Notes under the pieces: generated by a model
Told to the model about the DNA's origin: nothing
The model's database searches: none
Seen by the model: only the letters and a program-made list of their open reading frames with translations
Made by a program: the position numbers and the translations under genes
In this document: one piece after another, positions 61,346-64,000 of the stretch
Numbering within the stretch: the first letter of the stretch is position 1
Layout: every line of letters begins with the position of its first letter
DNA from: Mongoliibacter ruber
Lineage (GTDB): Bacteria > Bacteroidota > Bacteroidia > Cytophagales > Cyclobacteriaceae
DNA: 64,000 nucleotides
Direction: 5' to 3'
Assembly (NCBI RefSeq): GCF_003003005.1
Contig: NZ_PVTR01000001.1
Span: 124,001-188,000 of the forward strand

Positions 61346-62690
61346 AACGTTTGCTTTTGGTATCATTTGGAGAGTCAGCGCCATTATAGGAATTGCCTAT
61401 CTGAGTATTTACTTTTTCCTACAGGCATACAACCTTGTTCAGGGACTTATGTTCTTGCTCATTGTCCTGTTTTTGACTTTCAATTTGATTTCCTACGCAA
61501 CCACTACAAATAAAAAAATCACAAGGTTTTTAGAATCTATACGCTACTCTGATTTTTCTTCCTCCTTTACCAAAGACAGTAAACTAGGCACTTCATTTAA
61601 AGAAATGAATATGTCATTCAATGAAGTGATAGATGCATTTAAGAAGACAAGGGCTGAAAAAGAGGAGCAAATGTTGTTTCTCCAGATCATGATTCAGCAC
61701 ATCAATACTGGTATAATTTCCTTTGATAGTAATGGTAAAATCGGTGTGATCAATGGGGCTGCCAAACAATTATTACAAATCCCGCAATTCAAGGATATCC
61801 ATGACCTTGGAAAACTTTCAGTGGATTTATTGAAAAAAGTACTGGCCCTAAAGCCAGGCGGCATATTCTCTTTGAAAATCAATTCGGAACTACACCTCAA
61901 TGTGCAATCTGCTGCATTCAAGATGGAAGGCAATAGTTGGACTTTGTTATCATTTCAGAACATCAAATCTGAGTTGCAGCGCAATGAATTGGAAGCTTGG
62001 CAAAACCTTACCAAAGTGTTGAGACATGAAATCATGAATTCGATGACCCCTATAGCCAGTTTGGCAAATTCACTGGGAATCATTCTGGAAGAAGACACAA
62101 AAGAAAACGAAGACGGAACTTTGCATTTGGAAAAAGATAGCTTTTTGGACCTTTCAGAGGGATTGGAGACCATTTCAAAAAGAAGTTCCGGTCTAGTCTA
62201 TTTTGTAAATGCTTACAGAGACTACACCAACATTCCCCAACCGGTATTGAAAAAATTCGAAGTCAAAAACCTCATCGAAAATATCTGTGTATTGCTCAAA
62301 GAGGAAATGCAAAAAGCAAATATCAAAATCATCCCTCAAATTCATCCTGAGGACCTCAAAATATTGGCCGATCAAGATTTGATACAGATGATATTGATCA
62401 ACTTGATAAAAAATGCAAAAGAGGCAATGGAGCTTGCAAAAACGAGAGAGATCAGGATCTATGCTGGTAATGATAGTCAGACTGTCCCTTTTATTCAGGT
62501 TATTGATTATGGAGAAGGTATCGTCCCTGAAGCAGTGGATAGGATTTTTGTCCCATTTTTCACCACCAAAAAGACCGGTAGTGGTATAGGACTTGCCATT
62601 TCTCGACAAATTATGAATTTGCACAAAGGGAGTTTGGAAGTAGATTCAAAATTGGGTGAAAAAACAATTTTTACACTTAGATTTGGATGA
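61335..62690 (+). CDS. Sensor histidine kinase
   Basis: A 451-aa membrane-bound kinase. Two N-terminal helices (about 9-28 and 34-50) with almost no periplasmic loop, so any signal is probably sensed in the membrane or cytosol. PAS-like segment (about 110-205) then the dimerisation domain with His231 in LRHEIMNSMTPIA. ATPase: LINLIKNAKEAME, DYGEGIVPEA and GSGIGLAISRQIM. It starts inside the regulator gene and should phosphorylate its Asp57. Confidence 0.9.
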   Translation: MGYKTFAFGIIWRVSAIIGIAYLSIYFFLQAYNLVQGLMFLLIVLFLTFNLISYATTTNKKITRFLESIRYSDFSSSFTKDSKLGTSFKEMNMSFNEVIDAFKKTRAEKEEQMLFLQIMIQHINTGIISFDSNGKIGVINGAAKQLLQIPQFKDIHDLGKLSVDLLKKVLALKPGGIFSLKINSELHLNVQSAAFKMEGNSWTLLSFQNIKSELQRNELEAWQNLTKVLRHEIMNSMTPIASLANSLGIILEEDTKENEDGTLHLEKDSFLDLSEGLETISKRSSGLVYFVNAYRDYTNIPQPVLKKFEVKNLIENICVLLKEEMQKANIKIIPQIHPEDLKILADQDLIQMILINLIKNAKEAMELAKTREIRIYAGNDSQTVPFIQVIDYGEGIVPEAVDRIFVPFFTTKKTGSGIGLAISRQIMNLHKGSLEVDSKLGEKTIFTLRFG

Positions 62691-62705
62691 TCTTTTAATG
62701 ACTTT

Positions 62706-63260
62706 ATGAACAAAGCACTCGCCATTAAAACCTCCGATACTGAGGAAGAGCTTAAGGGAATTTTAGAGCTTCAAAAAGCCAATCATGCAGCTTCTTTGTC
62801 TTCTATTGCCGACGGCTTTGTGACAGTCAAACATAGATTAGTGGATTTGAAAAAAATGAATGAGATTGCCCCTCACATTATAGTCAAGGATGGCTCTAAA
62901 GTAGTGGCTTACATATTGGCTATGACTCCGGAAAGCAAGGAAGACATACCTGTACTCAAACCGATGTTTGAGCAATTCAATCAAATTCTATATAATGGTC
63001 ATAAAGTGTCTGATTATGAATATGTAGTAATAGGTCAGGTTTGCGTAGATATTGACTATAGAGGTAAGGGATTGCTGGATATGGCTTATGCTTTTTATAG
63101 AAAAACCCATGAAATAAATTTTCAATTTGCAATCACTGAAATTGCCACTAGAAATCAAAGGTCATTAAGGGCTCATCAAAGGATTGGTTTCAAGGAAATC
63201 CATCAATTTACAGATGAACTTCCGGAAAATTGGAGCATTGTTCTTTGGGATTGGTCTTGA
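62706..63260 (+). CDS. GNAT family N-acetyltransferase
   Basis: A 184-aa acetyltransferase. The central acetyl-CoA site is QVCVDIDYRGKGLLDMAYAFYRK (in segments), with the strand ATRNQRSLRAHQRIGFKEI after it, both standard GNAT blocks. The N-terminal half (about 1-95) carries mixed helices and strands. Substrate is unknown. It begins 15 bp after the kinase stop and may be read from the same transcript, but a role in efflux is not shown. Confidence 0.83.
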   Translation: MNKALAIKTSDTEEELKGILELQKANHAASLSSIADGFVTVKHRLVDLKKMNEIAPHIIVKDGSKVVAYILAMTPESKEDIPVLKPMFEQFNQILYNGHKVSDYEYVVIGQVCVDIDYRGKGLLDMAYAFYRKTHEINFQFAITEIATRNQRSLRAHQRIGFKEIHQFTDELPENWSIVLWDWS

Positions 63261-63718
63261 TATACCCCTCACTGTCATTTTTTAGGGTCTGGAAAGAAGA
63301 CTAGCTGTTACGTAATCTTCAATAACCAAATCATGTTCTAATGTATTTGTTTACTTATTTTTCTTCAATAAAAATTGAGACTTGACAAAGTAACAAATAG
63401 GAAATCAATCATTTGTTACTCTCATGTATCGTATTTTTTGTGAAATCTGCTTGAAAGAAGAAATTAGCCTGTAAAGTCCCCAAAAATATTTTGAAAAATC
63501 ATCCAGCAAACTTCACCGTTTGAACTCAGTTTTTTGTTGCTCTAGTTTACAAAAAGGTATTTTATACAATTTTAAGTAATTCTTTAATAATACCAGTAGA
63601 AAATAACTTATAATTTGCATTATTATCTTGTTTACTATTACTATTTTTAAGGTGATAAACAGTCAAGTTGGATCACCCCAAATGCTGCTTTTCTAAACAT
63701 ACTGATTCCAAAGTGTGA
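63261..63718. other. 458-bp intergenic region with a 10-bp inverted repeat
   Basis: No gene recognised. A perfect inverted repeat, AGTAACAAAT (63389-63398) and ATTTGTTACT (63411-63420), has a 12-bp spacer; it could be a regulator site or weak terminator. The remainder is A/T-rich up to the start of the final gene. Confidence 0.5.
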
Positions 63719-64000
63719 TGAAAACCCAATCATACATATACCGCTGCTTGCTCTTAGTTTTCGGATTTTTTCTGAATGCCTCAATATTGTTTGCGCAGAA
63801 TTGTAATCAGAATAATGTTACTGTAGAAAGATTTGAACTTAGGGATGTAAATGGAAATCCTTTTACATCTGCCGATGACTATCAACTTGGGGAAGAAGTT
63901 TCTGGTACTCTATATGTAATACTCGGTGGAAGCAACTCAGGAAATGCTTATTCAACAGTTGCATTTTTTAACATATTGATTAATGAAACTCCAGTTTCTG
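63719..64000 (+). CDS. N-terminus of a secreted protein, cut by the window
   Basis: The first 94 codons only. A signal peptide (hydrophobic LLLVFGFFLNASILF, cleavage near FAQN, residue 28) is followed by beta-rich sequence (NNVTVERFELRDVNGNPF, GTLYVILGG). Such openings are frequent on large surface or type-IX-secreted adhesins of Bacteroidota, but the rest lies outside, so the product cannot be named. Confidence 0.72.

Overview
The window looks like chromosomal DNA of a Bacteroidota bacterium, most likely order Cytophagales near the Cyclobacteriaceae (Algoriphagus/Belliella-like). The grounds are moderately low GC, no obvious Shine-Dalgarno sequences, promoters of the TAnnTTTG type, Bacteroidota-typical families (DUF2911, DUF1080, DUF2891, DUF922, tricorn-type S41 peptidase, VLRF1-type release factor) and a 72-nt tRNA-Glu with G1-U72. 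No plasmid, phage or IS element was seen. The genus assignment is inference.

Layout. 1-4.3 kb: 3-hydroxyacyl-CoA dehydrogenase, CvfB-like S1 protein, an ArsC-fold protein without the catalytic Cys, a YkgJ-type cysteine-cluster protein, a ROK kinase and a small lipoprotein. 4.6-10.7 kb: membrane protein, topoisomerase IV (parE, parC) and TrmH. 10.7-20.2 kb: membrane protein, CocE-type hydrolase, a beta-barrel-like protein with a VLRF1 peptidyl-tRNA hydrolase homologue, HEAT-like protein, HrpB helicase, DUF2911 protein and a Gfo/Idh oxidoreductase. 20.4-26.4 kb: a molybdenum hydroxylase locus (2Fe-2S subunit, Tat-exported Mo subunit) with cysteine desulfurase, MocA-like cytidylyltransferase and XdhC, which together can make, sulfurate and insert the cofactor.

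26.6-40 kb: cold-shock protein, hypothetical proteins, a DUF922 zincin, an Xre/RES toxin-antitoxin pair, a Tat-exported carboxylesterase, a SLC13 permease, DUF1080 protein, M14 carboxypeptidase and a B12-binding radical SAM protein. 40-54.4 kb: two identical tRNA-Glu genes, GAPDH, a HerA-like ATPase/flavoprotein/HPt operon, DUF2891 overlapping a divergent NRAMP homologue, tricorn-type peptidase, KAS III, TolB-like lipoprotein, PhzF and a small lipoprotein.

54.4-62.7 kb is the most system-like region. A MacA/MacB-type efflux operon (adaptor, ATPase, large permease) diverges from a sigma-54 response regulator and its histidine kinase. The shared 485-bp region carries a sigma-54-like element just upstream of the adaptor gene and two inverted repeats placed like enhancer sites. 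Four short degenerate repeat tracts lie in the gaps of this operon and before the regulator; related tracts occur at 33.8 and 37.4 kb. The window ends with a GNAT acetyltransferase and the first 94 codons of a secreted protein.
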